DNA of 49,072 nucleotides from Collinsella sp. (GCA_018382295.1 JAGZQF010000025.1:1-49072); one strand, 5' to 3'. Positions 24,004 to 33,159 are shown, numbered from the stretch's first letter. The notes: generated by a model from the sequence alone, not told the origin. Made by a program: numbers and translations.

Positions 24004-25566
24004 ATGGCATTCGTTTCGCTCGCCATCATCGCACTCGTGGCCTTTGCGAGTCCTTTTATCGCCTCGGCGATTCCCGGAAAACCTGTTCCCGAGACGGTCT
24101 TTTTGCTCGTGCTCGGCGCGGTGCTGGGACCCCATATGCTCGGCGTCATCCATGTAGATGCTGAGGTCTCGCTTGTGTCCGAGCTGGGCCTGGCCTTTTT
24201 GTTCCTGCTTGCCGGCTTTGAGATCGACCCCAAGAGCATCACGGGCGTCGAGGGGCGCTACGGCTTGGCGACGTGGGCCGTCACGTTTGGTATCGCCTGG
24301 CTTGCCGTGCGCTTTACCCCGTGGTTCTCGGTCAGTCATTTCGACGGTATCGCCGTGACGCTTGCCCTCACTTCGACGGCGCTCGGCACGCTCGTGCCCA
24401 TCATGCGTGAGCGCTCGCTCACTGGCACGCGTGTGGGCGACTCGATTCTCGCGTATGGCACCTGGGGTGAGCTCGGCCCTGTGCTCGCCATGTCGGTGCT
24501 GCTGTCTGCCCGCACTGGCATCCAAACGCTCGTAATCCTTGGCTTGTTTGCGGTGGTTTGCGTGTTGCTGGCTGTGGTCCCAAGCCGCTCCAAGCGTGTC
24601 GGCAGCCGCTTCTTTGCGTTTGTCGAGGAACGCGCCGATACCACGTCGCAGACCTTCGTGCGCCTGACGGTGCTCATCCTGGTCACACTCGTGGCGTTCT
24701 CGGCCGTCTTTGATCTCGACATCGTGTTGGGTTCTTTTGCCGCCGGCTTTGTCTTGCGCTATATCATCCCCGAGGGCAACCATACGCTCGAGACCAAGCT
24801 CGATGGCCTGGCCTACGGCTTTTTGATTCCGGTATTCTTTACCGTATCGGGCGCAAAGATCGATCTGACGGCCGTGGCGTCGCGCCCGGGTCTGCTCGTG
24901 GGCTTTATCGTGGCGTTGTTGATTATTCGTGCCGTGCCCATTCTTATTTCTATGAGCATTTGTCCTGCGACGCGCGATGTGTCGGCGTATGGTCGCATTA
25001 CCGTGGCCCTGTACTGCACCACGGCCCTGCCGATCATCGTTGCCGTGACAAGCGTTGCCGTCAACGCGGGCGCGCTGTCGCAAGATATTGCGTCGGTCAT
25101 GGTTGCTGCCGGTGCCATCACGGTGTTCTTGATGCCGTTGCTCGCGCAGCTCTTCTACCGCGTGGTCGACGCCGCGCCGGTCGCCGCCGTGGCAGAAGTT
25201 GCCGAGCATCCATCCGATGCGCTCGACATCCTGCGCGCCCATCACGATTTGGCGAGCCTGCTCGCACGTGAGCACGAGCTGCTGACTTCGCATGGCCATG
25301 GTCGCGTATTCGAGGGCTTGCCTACGCTCGATACGATTGCCGAGCGTCTTTCCGCCGAGGCGGCGAGCGGCCACATCGATGCCCGCATCGTGGACGCGGC
25401 GCATCTTCTTGCCGATAAGACCTATGGTGATGAGGTCGACCCGTCCGAGCTGACCCCGCGCGAGCGTCGCCGCCTGGAGCGCGCCAAGCTCGCCGTGCGC
25501 GAATACCGCCGCCGCATGCTGGAGCTCTATGCAAGAGAAGAAGCCGAGGACGACGACGGCAAGTAG
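24004..25566 (+). CDS. CPA2-family cation:proton antiporter
   Basis: The protein has 520 residues. The first ~390 form about 12 membrane helices of the Na+/H+ exchanger fold: VPETVFLLVLGAVLGPHMLGVIH, ELGLAFLFLLAGFEIDP and FDLDIVLGSFAAGFVLRY. The C-terminal ~130 residues are charged and helical and cytoplasmic, with no Rossmann TrkA-N motif visible. It probably exchanges Na+ or K+ for protons. Start 24004 follows GAGAAAGG. It is divergent from purL and ends just before a cluster of palindromic repeats. Confidence 0.85.
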   Translation: MAFVSLAIIALVAFASPFIASAIPGKPVPETVFLLVLGAVLGPHMLGVIHVDAEVSLVSELGLAFLFLLAGFEIDPKSITGVEGRYGLATWAVTFGIAWLAVRFTPWFSVSHFDGIAVTLALTSTALGTLVPIMRERSLTGTRVGDSILAYGTWGELGPVLAMSVLLSARTGIQTLVILGLFAVVCVLLAVVPSRSKRVGSRFFAFVEERADTTSQTFVRLTVLILVTLVAFSAVFDLDIVLGSFAAGFVLRYIIPEGNHTLETKLDGLAYGFLIPVFFTVSGAKIDLTAVASRPGLLVGFIVALLIIRAVPILISMSICPATRDVSAYGRITVALYCTTALPIIVAVTSVAVNAGALSQDIASVMVAAGAITVFLMPLLAQLFYRVVDAAPVAAVAEVAEHPSDALDILRAHHDLASLLAREHELLTSHGHGRVFEGLPTLDTIAERLSAEAASGHIDARIVDAAHLLADKTYGDEVDPSELTPRERRRLERAKLAVREYRRRMLELYAREEAEDDDGK

Positions 25567-25580
25567 TCGATACTCTCTCG

Positions 25581-25814
25581 GGGAAGCCGCGTCCCGCTTT
25601 GAAGGCTCGGAACGGGATGTGGTTTCCGAAACGGGGGCCGTTGGGAAACTGTGTCCCGGAATGGGCGCTCAGAGTGGGATGCAGTTTCCGCGAGAGACCC
25701 GTTGCGGAAACGGTATCCCAGAATCGGCGTTCAAAACGGGGCACTCTTTCCGAAACATGGCCCTGAGGGAAGCTGCGTCCCGGTCTGAGTCGGAATTCCG
25801 GGACACAGCTTCCC
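25581..25814. repeat. Tandem array of four palindromic hairpin units
   Basis: Four hairpins start near 25581, 25643, 25704 and 25767, about 62 bases apart. Each has a left arm of the form GGGAAnCnGnGTCCCG, a short variable middle, and a complementary right arm of the form CGGGAtGnnGTTTCC. The arms of neighbouring units are also similar, so units could pair with one another. The region is noncoding, between the antiporter gene and the SDR terminator. Confidence 0.75.
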
Positions 25815-25824
25815 TTTCAAACAG

Positions 25825-25870
25825 AAGAAGGCGCGCTGCCTGCAGTTGATGCAGACGGCGCGCCTTCTTT
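25825..25870. terminator. Bidirectional intrinsic terminator
   Basis: AAGAAGGCGCGC-GCCTGCA pairs with TGCAGAC-GCGCGCCTTCTT around a GTTGA loop. A/T tracts on both flanks let it serve the antiporter gene (plus) and the SDR gene (minus, 41 bases past its stop). Confidence 0.85.
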
Positions 25871-25911
25871 GTTGGACTATGTTGAGGCTGGGAGCTGAGG
25901 CTTGTGGTCCC

Positions 25912-26661
25912 TTAAGAGCGGGCGGCTCCGTCGACGGGGAGCACGGCGCCCGTGACGTAGGAGGACATGTCGCTCGCCAGGAAAACAAAGGCGTTGGCGA
26001 CATCCTCGGGCTCGCCCATGCGACCCAGCGGAATGGTGGCGACGATGGGCTTAATAACCTCTTCGGGCAGGTTGGCGACCATATCGGTTTTGGTTACGCC
26101 GGGTGCAACGGCATTGACGCGAATGCCCACGGGGGCGAGCTCGCGCGAGAGCGACTGGACCATGCCGTTGACGGCGAACTTGGACGTGGGGTAGCCAACG
26201 CCGGAGGGCTGACCGTACTTAGCGACCATCGAGCTCGTGGTGGTGATGGTGCCGCCGTGGCCGGTCTCGGTCATGATCTTGGCGGCAGCCTGGTGGCCAT
26301 TAAAGACGGCGACGACGTTGAGGTCCATAACCTTAGCGAACTCCTCGGCCGTGTAGTCCAAAAGGGGTGAGCGCTGGGAGATGCCGGCATTGTTGACGAC
26401 CGTGTCCAAGCCGCCCATGTCGGATGCAGCCTGGGTAAAGGCCTCGGTCACGGCTTCGAGTGAGGTGAGGTCGCAGGAGCGGCCCCAGACCTTGGCGTCG
26501 GGATAGGCGGCTGTCAGCTTCTCAACGGCCGCATCGGCGGTCTCTTGACGCGAGCCAAAGACAGTGACGGAGGCGCCCTCCTCGATAAAACGGCAGGCGA
26601 TGGCATAGCCGATACCGCGCGTGCCTCCGGTGATGATTGCTTTCTTGCCCTCGAGCAACAT
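25912..26661 (-). CDS. SDR-family NAD(P)-dependent oxidoreductase (FabG-like)
   Basis: The protein has 249 residues. The cofactor site TGGTRGIG lies at 11-18, NNAG at 90-93, and the catalytic residues are Ser144, Tyr157 and Lys161. The C-terminal part has VNAVAPGVTKTDMV and ends with the classical VTGAVLPVDGA. It is a classical short-chain dehydrogenase, close to 3-oxoacyl-ACP reductases, but the substrate is open (fatty acid, sugar or steroid). It does not look like the 7-beta-hydroxysteroid dehydrogenase known from Collinsella. Start 26661 follows GAGAGGAA; the frame extends upstream without a ribosome site. Confidence 0.87.
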   Translation of the reverse strand: MLLEGKKAIITGGTRGIGYAIACRFIEEGASVTVFGSRQETADAAVEKLTAAYPDAKVWGRSCDLTSLEAVTEAFTQAASDMGGLDTVVNNAGISQRSPLLDYTAEEFAKVMDLNVVAVFNGHQAAAKIMTETGHGGTITTTSSMVAKYGQPSGVGYPTSKFAVNGMVQSLSRELAPVGIRVNAVAPGVTKTDMVANLPEEVIKPIVATIPLGRMGEPEDVANAFVFLASDMSSYVTGAVLPVDGAARS

Positions 26662-26810
26662 GGTATTTCCTCTCATCGCGGGCGGACATTCGCAGCACAG
26701 CGTAGCCGTAACCGGAATCGGCCGTGTTTGCATATCGGTGAACGGTAGCCCGCGTTACCGATGAGCGGCTCGCGCAAATGTGCCCTGTCGTTGTGCTTAG
26801 GGCAGGAGAC

Positions 26811-26844
26811 AAAAAGGCTCCCATCCCACATCGGACGGGAGCCC
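26811..26844 (-). terminator. Terminator of the homoserine dehydrogenase gene
   Basis: On the minus strand GGGCTCCCGTCC and GGGATGGGAGCC pair, followed by five T (26811-26815). It lies 34 bases past the hom stop. Confidence 0.8.
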
Positions 26845-26877
26845 TTCGAGCAAATGCGTTGTGGGGTGTAAACCGAA

Positions 26878-28173
26878 CTAGTTGGCCATGACGCCTTCGG
26901 TCCAGGCCTCAACGTCCTCGATGCGCAGGACGTTGGCGACCTCGGCTACGCAGTCGACGCCGGCAAGCTCGGCGGTGGCAGCCTGGACGTCCTTCTCGAG
27001 CGCGCGGTGCGTCAGGAAGATGACCGAGCAAGTATCGCTGGCGCCCGACTTGCCGTCCTCGACCTGGTTGATGAGCGAGATCGAGATGTTGTGCTTGGCA
27101 AAGATGTCGACCGTCTCGGACAGGGCACCCACGCGGTCGGCGACCTTCAGGCGCACATAGTACTTAGTCTGGAGCTCGTCCATGGGCTTAAAGGCGAGGT
27201 TGTGACCATAGGGCTCAATCTCGGGCAGCGGAGCCACGCCGCGGCTGATCTGCTCGGAGAGCGACAGGATATCGCCCACGACGGCGCTCGCGGTGGGGAA
27301 GGAGCCTGCGCCGGCACCGTAGAACATGGTTTCGCCCACGGCGTCACCCACCACGTAGACGGCGTTCATGGCGCCGTTGACCTTGGCGAGCATATGGTCT
27401 GCCGGGATGAGCGTGGGATGCACGCGGACGTCGACGCCGGCGTCGGTGTTGCGTGCGATCCCCAGCAGCTTGATGGTGTAGCCGAGCTCGCGGGCCTGGG
27501 CAATGTCCTCGGCGCCGATGGTACGGATACCCTGCTGGTAGACATCGTCGGTGGTCACGTCGAAGCCGTCGACGTCGGCGGACGGGTCGGCCTCGGCATA
27601 GCCCTTTGCCTGGGCGTCGGCGAGCACGTCAGCGTAATCGGCGCCCTCGGCGTCCATGCGCGACAGGATGTAGTTGGTGGTGCCGTTGAGAATGCCAGCG
27701 ATGGTCAGGATCTTGTTGCCCACCAGGTCGTGCTCGAGCGTGCTGACAATGGGGATGCCACCGCCGCAGCTGGCCTCGCACTTAATCTGCACGCCGCACG
27801 CGCGCGCCTTCTCGGCGAGCGTCTCGACATGACGGCCCAGCAGGGCCTTGTTGGCAGAGACGACGTGCTTGCCGTTCTCGAAGGCGGTGGTGAAGATTTC
27901 GGTCGCGGGGTGCTCGCCGCCGATGAGCTCGACGACGATATCGACGGCGGGGTCGGTGACGACGTCGTGCCAGTCGCTCGTAAAGGCCTCGCGCTCAATA
28001 CCGGCAGCTTCGGCCTGCTCCCAGGCAAGCGCGCAGGCGCGGGTCAGCTTAAGGTCGATGCCGTAGGCGGCCAGGTACTCATCGTGGTGGCTCTTGATCA
28101 GACGGGCCACGCCGCCGCCGACGGTTCCAAGACCGATCAGACCGACGTTCACGGTGCGCAGGGGTTCGCTCAT
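26878..28173 (-). CDS. hom: Homoserine dehydrogenase
   Basis: This is a 431-residue enzyme that reduces aspartate semialdehyde to homoserine, the branch point to threonine and methionine. It has an N-terminal NAD(P) site GLIGLGTVGGGV, the substrate region ADPSADVDGFD, and a C-terminal ACT domain (YYVRLKVADRVGALSETVDIF), typical of feedback control by threonine. Start 28173 follows GAAGGAGC. It is divergent from the binding-protein gene of the liv operon; a TAGAAT box near 28231-28236 on the minus strand could be its -10, but no good -35 is seen. Confidence 0.93.
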   Translation of the reverse strand: MSEPLRTVNVGLIGLGTVGGGVARLIKSHHDEYLAAYGIDLKLTRACALAWEQAEAAGIEREAFTSDWHDVVTDPAVDIVVELIGGEHPATEIFTTAFENGKHVVSANKALLGRHVETLAEKARACGVQIKCEASCGGGIPIVSTLEHDLVGNKILTIAGILNGTTNYILSRMDAEGADYADVLADAQAKGYAEADPSADVDGFDVTTDDVYQQGIRTIGAEDIAQARELGYTIKLLGIARNTDAGVDVRVHPTLIPADHMLAKVNGAMNAVYVVGDAVGETMFYGAGAGSFPTASAVVGDILSLSEQISRGVAPLPEIEPYGHNLAFKPMDELQTKYYVRLKVADRVGALSETVDIFAKHNISISLINQVEDGKSGASDTCSVIFLTHRALEKDVQAATAELAGVDCVAEVANVLRIEDVEAWTEGVMAN

Positions 28174-28300
28174 AGATAGCTCCTTCGTGCATCTTATGGA
28201 TGGATTAACCGCTTAAAGGTTGAGTGCATTCTAGCGTGAACCGAGGGCGCATGCTCGCCAGGCAACAGGAGTCGCACAAAACGGCACCCCCGAAACGCTG

Positions 28301-28423
28301 CGGAAACATTGGAAACATGCTCGCTACAAACGGAACTCCGTAACAAACTGTCAACGTTTGCACCATAAGGTTTGCCCTGTACCGCAAGACGGCCGCACCG
28401 CGGCCAGCGAAAAGGGGGACACC
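28301..28423 (+). promoter_or_regulatory. Upstream region of the first liv binding-protein gene
   Basis: The region contains CGGAAACATT at 28301-28310 followed at once by GGAAACAT, in the divergent space to hom. The same 10-mer occurs at 29651-29660 ahead of the second binding-protein gene. It could be a common regulatory site. No firm promoter assigned. Confidence 0.3.
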
Positions 28424-29590
28424 ATGTTTAGCATCAACAACGTACTTAACCGCAGGAGTTTCTTGGCTGGCGCCGCGGCGCTCGGTGGCACCGCGGCGCT
28501 CGCTGGTTGCTCGTCGGGTGGCTCGGACGGCGGCTCCGCCGATGACGGCAAGACCTTCAAGATCGGTGTCATCGGCCCTCTGACCGGCGCCGCGGCAACC
28601 TATGGCGTTTCGGCCGAGAAGGGTGCCAAGCTCGCCGCCAAGGATTTCTCGACCAAGGACCTCAAACTCTCGCTTAAGTCCGAGGATGACGTCGCTGACG
28701 GCGAGAAGGCTATCAACGCCTTCAATACCCTGTGTGACTGGGGCATGCAGGCGCTCGTCGGTCCGGTCACCACCGGTGCTGCCGTCGCTGTCTCGGGCGA
28801 GATTGCCGACGACATGCTCATGGTCACGCCCTCGGCCTCGTCTCTCGACGTCACCAAGGATAAGACCACGGTCTTTCAGGTTTGCTTCACCGATCCCACC
28901 ATGGGCGCCAGCGCCGCGAAGTTCTTGGCCGAGAAGTACGCGGACGCCAAGATCGCCCTGTTCTACAACTCCGGCGATACGTACAGCTCGGGTGTTGCCG
29001 ATGCCTTTGCCGAGCAGGCCAAGGAGTCCAAACTTGATATCGTCGATACCGAGACCTTTAAGGACGATTCCTCCACGAGCTTTACCAACCAGCTCACCAA
29101 GGCCAAGGAGGCCGGCGCCACGCTCATCTTTGCGCCGATCTACTACACGCCGGCGTCCGTTTTGCTCAAGAACGCCAAGGACATGGGCTACGACATGACG
29201 CTCATGGGTACCGACGGCATGGACGGCCTGCTCTCTGTGGAAGGCTTCGATACCTCTCTTGCCGAGGGCGTGCTGCTTATGACCCCGTTCTCTGCCGACG
29301 ACGAGAAGAATGCCGACTTCGTCAAGGCATATAAGGACGCCTACGACGAGACGCCTAACCAGTTTGCCGCCGACGCCTACGATTGCGTCCACGCCATCGT
29401 CGAGGCCATCGACAAGGCAGACATCGACATTACGGCCGACGGCGCCGACATTGCCGGCGACCTTGCCAAGGCCATGCGCAAGATCAAGATCGACGGCCTG
29501 ACCGGCGAGCTAACGTGGAATGACGAAGGTCAGGTCGAAAAGCCTGCTACGGCCTATGTGATTCAGGACGGTAAGTACATCGCCGCCTAA
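28424..29590 (+). CDS. livJ: Branched-chain amino acid ABC transporter binding protein, copy 1
   Basis: This 388-residue periplasmic-type binding protein is a lipoprotein: twin arginines at 10-11 (NRRSFLAG) and a lipobox LAGC with Cys29, then a Ser/Gly/Asp linker. The mature part starts FKIGVIGPLTG and has the leucine-binding family landmarks IFAPIYYTPASVLLKN and DEKNADFVKAYKD. It should capture a branched-chain or similar amino acid outside the membrane for LivHMGF. The RR signal suggests Tat export. Start 28424 follows AAAGGGGG. About 270 bases separate it from a close paralogue. Confidence 0.88.
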   Translation: MFSINNVLNRRSFLAGAAALGGTAALAGCSSGGSDGGSADDGKTFKIGVIGPLTGAAATYGVSAEKGAKLAAKDFSTKDLKLSLKSEDDVADGEKAINAFNTLCDWGMQALVGPVTTGAAVAVSGEIADDMLMVTPSASSLDVTKDKTTVFQVCFTDPTMGASAAKFLAEKYADAKIALFYNSGDTYSSGVADAFAEQAKESKLDIVDTETFKDDSSTSFTNQLTKAKEAGATLIFAPIYYTPASVLLKNAKDMGYDMTLMGTDGMDGLLSVEGFDTSLAEGVLLMTPFSADDEKNADFVKAYKDAYDETPNQFAADAYDCVHAIVEAIDKADIDITADGADIAGDLAKAMRKIKIDGLTGELTWNDEGQVEKPATAYVIQDGKYIAA

Positions 29591-29860
29591 GTGCATATAC
29601 ATCGAGACCGGCGGGCCGTTTTATTCAGGGCAAGGACGCCTGTAACAGAACGGAAACATTACTTTCACACAATAAAGTGGCATTACTGCATAAAATAATA
29701 GAAATACGCAGAATTATGGATAAATGAACAAATCCAAAGAAAAGTTGAAATAATCGCCACTTTCCTTAACTAAAGCGTCTAGTATTTTGCGAACGCCGAA
29801 CACGGCGAAGGATGGCCTGTCGGGTAACCGAAACCCGACGAGATTTGAGAGGAGAGCCGC
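29591..29860 (+). promoter_or_regulatory. A+T-rich region before the second binding-protein gene
   Basis: This is the most A+T-rich stretch of the liv operon. It holds CGGAAACATT (29651-29660) and a 7-base hairpin GTCGGGT/ACCCGAC (29819-29839) just upstream of the ribosome site GAGAGGAGAG. This suggests a separate promoter or RNA-level control of copy 2. No gene seen. Confidence 0.4.
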
Positions 29861-31048
29861 ATGTCGAGCCTCACCGGTAAGTCATTGAACCCTGTTATGA
29901 ATCGCAGGAGCGTTATCGCGAGCGCAGCAGGTCTGGGGGCGATGTCCATTCTAGCCGGCTGCTCCTCCAACGGCGGCGATAGCGGTTCCGCTTCGGGCGA
30001 CGCTTCGTTTAAGATCGGCACCATCGGCCCGCTGACCGGCGCCAACGCGTCCTACGGCAAGTCCGTTACCCAGGGTGTCGAGCTTGGCTGCAAGGATTTC
30101 TCGACCAAGGAGCTGCCGCTTGCCAGCAAGGCCGAGGATGACCAGGCCGACGGCGAGAAGGCCGTCAACGCCTTCAATACCCTGCTCGACTGGGGCATGC
30201 AGGCCCTCGTCGGCCCGACCACCACGGGTGCGTCGGTTGCCGTTGCCGCCGAGTGCGGTAACGACCCCAAAACGTTCATGATCACCCCGTCCGCGTCCTC
30301 CGAGGACGTCACCGACGGCAAGGATTGCGTCTTCCAGGTTTGCTTCACCGACCCCAACCAGGGTGTCAACGCTGCCAAGTTCCTGGCGCAGAAGTATGCG
30401 GACGAGAAGTTCGTGCTGTTCTATAACTCCGGCGACGCCTATTCTTCGGGCATCGCAGATTCCTTTAAGGCCCAGGCCGCTGAGTCCAAGCTCGAGATTG
30501 TTGACGAGGAGACCTTTAAGGACGACTCCGCCACGAGCTTTACGAACCAGCTGACCAAGGCCAAGCAGGCCGGCGCCACCATGATCTTTGCGCCGATCTA
30601 CTACACGCCGGCGTCCGTCCTGCTCAAGAACGCCAAGGACATGGGCTACGACGTCAAGATGATGGGCTGCGACGGCATGGACGGCATCCTGGGCGTTGAG
30701 GGCTTCGATACCTCTCTTGCCGAGGGTCTGCTGCTCATGACCCCGTTCTCCGCCGACGACGAGAAGAACGCCGACTTCGTCAACGCTTACAAGGATAAGT
30801 ACGGCGATACCCCCGACCAGTTTGCCGCCGACGCCTACGACGGCGTGCACGCGGTGGCCGAGGCCCTCAAGGAGGCCGGTCTTGGTGTCGACGCCGACCC
30901 GACCGAGGCCGCCGAGAAGCTGTCCAAGGCTATGCTCAAGATTACCGTTGACGGTCTGACCGGCAAGCTCACCTGGAACGATAAGGGCCAGGTCCAGAAG
31001 GAGCCCACGGCGTACGTCATCACCGACGGCAAGTACGTACAGGCCTAA
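29861..31048 (+). CDS. livJ: Branched-chain amino acid ABC transporter binding protein, copy 2
   Basis: This 395-residue lipoprotein has twin arginines at 15-16 and a lipobox LAGC with Cys34. Nearly every landmark of copy 1 recurs (FKIGTIGPLTGANAS, IFAPIYYTPASVLLKN, DEKNADFVNAYKD), so the two are recent paralogues that probably bind related ligands and share the LivHMGF channel. The signal regions and the C-terminal helices have diverged most. Start 29861 follows GAGAGGAGAG. The 140 bases to livH contain no strong terminator. Confidence 0.88.
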   Translation: MSSLTGKSLNPVMNRRSVIASAAGLGAMSILAGCSSNGGDSGSASGDASFKIGTIGPLTGANASYGKSVTQGVELGCKDFSTKELPLASKAEDDQADGEKAVNAFNTLLDWGMQALVGPTTTGASVAVAAECGNDPKTFMITPSASSEDVTDGKDCVFQVCFTDPNQGVNAAKFLAQKYADEKFVLFYNSGDAYSSGIADSFKAQAAESKLEIVDEETFKDDSATSFTNQLTKAKQAGATMIFAPIYYTPASVLLKNAKDMGYDVKMMGCDGMDGILGVEGFDTSLAEGLLLMTPFSADDEKNADFVNAYKDKYGDTPDQFAADAYDGVHAVAEALKEAGLGVDADPTEAAEKLSKAMLKITVDGLTGKLTWNDKGQVQKEPTAYVITDGKYVQA

Positions 31049-31188
31049 TTGGCCGCCTTACATAGAGCGGTTTTTGATCCCAAGCAGGGGAGGTTTTGGC
31101 CTTCCCTGCTTGCTTGGTATCTAGGGACGATGTAACGTCCCTGTTTCATACATCAACTGGAAACCTATTCGAAAGGGGGATGTGGAAC

Positions 31189-32070
31189 ATGACGGTCTTT
31201 ATCCAATACCTGGTCAACGGCCTGTCCATGGGCAGCGTCTATGCCATCATCGCGTTGGGCTACACCATGGTCTACGGTATCGCCAAGATGCTGAACTTCG
31301 CTCACGGCGACGTCATCATGGTCGGTGCCTATGTCTCGTTCTGCGCCACGTCGTATCTCGGCCTCCCGGGCTGGGTATCTGTAATTCTTTCTTGTGTGGT
31401 CTGCACGGTTCTCGGCGTTCTCATCGAGGGTCTGGCCTATAAGCCGCTGCGCCAAGCAGGCCCGCTGGCCGTTCTGATCACGGCTATCGGCGTGTCTTAC
31501 TTCCTGCAGAACGCCGCGCAGCTTCTGTGGGGCGCCACGCCCAAGAACTTCACTTCGCTCGTCACCTTCCAGGTGCCGGAGTTCTTGGCCAAGTTCAACG
31601 TAAGCGCCGTCTCGCTCGTCACCATCGTCGCCTGCCTGGTTATCATGGCCGGCCTGATGTTCTTTACAGGTAAGACCAAGATGGGCAAGGCCATGCGCGC
31701 CGTGTCCGAGGACAAGGCCGCCGCTCAGCTCATGGGCATCAACGTCAACCGCACCATCTCGATGACGTTTGCCATCGGCTCGGCGCTTGCCGCCATCGCC
31801 GGCGTGCTCCTGTGCTCCTACTCGCCGGTGCTGCAGCCCACGACGGGTGCCATGCCTGGCATCAAGGCCTTCGACGCCGCCGTCTTCGGCGGCATCGGCT
31901 CCATCCCCGGTGCCTTTGTCGGTGGCATTCTCATCGGCATCATCGAGGCGATGGCGCAGGCTTACATTTCCACGAGCCTTGCCAACTCCATCGTCTTTGG
32001 TGTTTTGATCATCGTCCTGCTCGTCAAGCCTGCCGGCCTCTTGGGCAAGTACGTCCCCGAGAAGGTGTAG
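31189..32070 (+). CDS. livH: Branched-chain amino acid ABC permease LivH
   Basis: This is a 293-residue inner-membrane permease with about eight helices. Family marks are LVNGLSMGSVYAIIALGYTMVYG at the start, NFAHGD, and AFDAAVFGGIGSIPGAFVGGILIG near the end, with the EAA-like loop MGKAMRAVSEDKAAAQLMGIN. With LivM it forms the channel. ATG 31189 lies 9 bases after AAAGGGGGA; ATG 31180 in frame is a weaker option. Stop 32070 is directly followed by livM signals. Confidence 0.9.
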   Translation: MTVFIQYLVNGLSMGSVYAIIALGYTMVYGIAKMLNFAHGDVIMVGAYVSFCATSYLGLPGWVSVILSCVVCTVLGVLIEGLAYKPLRQAGPLAVLITAIGVSYFLQNAAQLLWGATPKNFTSLVTFQVPEFLAKFNVSAVSLVTIVACLVIMAGLMFFTGKTKMGKAMRAVSEDKAAAQLMGINVNRTISMTFAIGSALAAIAGVLLCSYSPVLQPTTGAMPGIKAFDAAVFGGIGSIPGAFVGGILIGIIEAMAQAYISTSLANSIVFGVLIIVLLVKPAGLLGKYVPEKV

Positions 32071-32079
32071 GTGAGCGTT

Positions 32080-33159
32080 ATGAAGTTTCTTAAAGACAAG
32101 CAGACGCGTCACGATTTTGTCACGTACGCTATGTGCATCGTGGCCTTCGCCATCGTGTTCTTTATGCAGTCCAACCATATGATCCCGCGCATGATCGCCG
32201 GTCAGTTGGTTCCCATTACGGCCTACATCGTCATGGCCATTTCCCTCAACCTCGTCGTCGGCATCGCGGGCGACTTGTCGCTGGGCCATGCGGGCTTTAT
32301 GAGTATCGGTGCCTACACGGGTATCGTCACCGCGGTCGCCCTCGAGAGCGCTATTCCTTCCGATCCGGTGCGCCTTATCATCAGCATCGTGGTCGGCGCC
32401 ATCGCTGCCGCCATCCTGGGCTTCTTGATCGGCATCCCGGTCCTTCGCCTGAGCGGCGATTACCTGGCTATCGTGACCCTGGCTTTTGGCGAGATCATCA
32501 AAGAAATCGTCACCTGCCTCATTGTGGGCGTCGACTCCCGCGGCCTGCACGTGATCTTTAACATCACGGGCAACTCTACGATCGACGACTTGCACCTGCT
32601 CGAGGACGGCACCGCCATCATCAAGGGCGCCCAGGGTGCCTCGGGCGTGTCGACGTACTCGACCTTCCTCGCCGGTGCCATCCTGGTCATGGTCGCACTC
32701 GTGATCGTGCTCAACCTGGTTCGCAGCCGTACCGGCCGTGCCATTATGGCCGTGCGCGATAACAAGATTGCAGCCGAGTCCGTAGGCATCTCCGTCACCG
32801 AGTACCGCATGATCGCCTTCGTGGTTTCCGCTGCCCTCGCCGGTGCTGCCGGAGCCCTCTTCGGCGGTAACTTCTCGCAGCTCTCTGCCACCAAGTTCGA
32901 CTTCAACACGTCCATTCTCATCCTGGTGTTCGTGGTCCTGGGCGGTCTGGGCAATATGCGCGGCTCCGTCATCGCGGCGGCGTTGCTTACGGTGCTTCCC
33001 GAGCTGCTCCGTCAGTTCTCGGACTACCGCATGCTCATCTACGCCATCGTGTTGATCCTGGTCATGATCTTTACCAACAACCCGCAGCTCAAGGCGTTCT
33101 TCGGTCGCGTCAAGGACCGCTTTGCTTCCAAGAAGGAGGTGGCAGCCGATGCCCAGTAA
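32080..33159 (+). CDS. livM: Branched-chain amino acid ABC permease LivM
   Basis: This is a 359-residue permease, the partner of LivH. Marks are SLNLVVGIAGDLSLGHAGFMSIGAYTG and GGLGNMRGSVIAAALLTVLPELLR, with the coupling loop RTGRAIMAVRDNKIAAESVGI. ATG 32080 is taken because AGGTGAG lies 4 bases before it; GTG 32071, directly after the livH stop, is also in frame. The livG start lies within its last codons. Confidence 0.88.
   Translation: MKFLKDKQTRHDFVTYAMCIVAFAIVFFMQSNHMIPRMIAGQLVPITAYIVMAISLNLVVGIAGDLSLGHAGFMSIGAYTGIVTAVALESAIPSDPVRLIISIVVGAIAAAILGFLIGIPVLRLSGDYLAIVTLAFGEIIKEIVTCLIVGVDSRGLHVIFNITGNSTIDDLHLLEDGTAIIKGAQGASGVSTYSTFLAGAILVMVALVIVLNLVRSRTGRAIMAVRDNKIAAESVGISVTEYRMIAFVVSAALAGAAGALFGGNFSQLSATKFDFNTSILILVFVVLGGLGNMRGSVIAAALLTVLPELLRQFSDYRMLIYAIVLILVMIFTNNPQLKAFFGRVKDRFASKKEVAADAQ

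Noticed and set aside
23638..25404. Long minus-strand frame opposite the antiporter gene
   Set aside because: It is highly charged and low complexity; the plus strand carries a clear membrane transporter with a ribosome site.
25581..25814. CRISPR array
   Set aside because: Units are palindromic with diverged arms, there is no constant repeat or unique spacer pattern, and there are no cas genes.
25912..26661. 7-beta-hydroxysteroid dehydrogenase of Collinsella
   Set aside because: The N-terminus and cofactor motif differ from what I recall of that enzyme; the protein looks like a FabG-type SDR.
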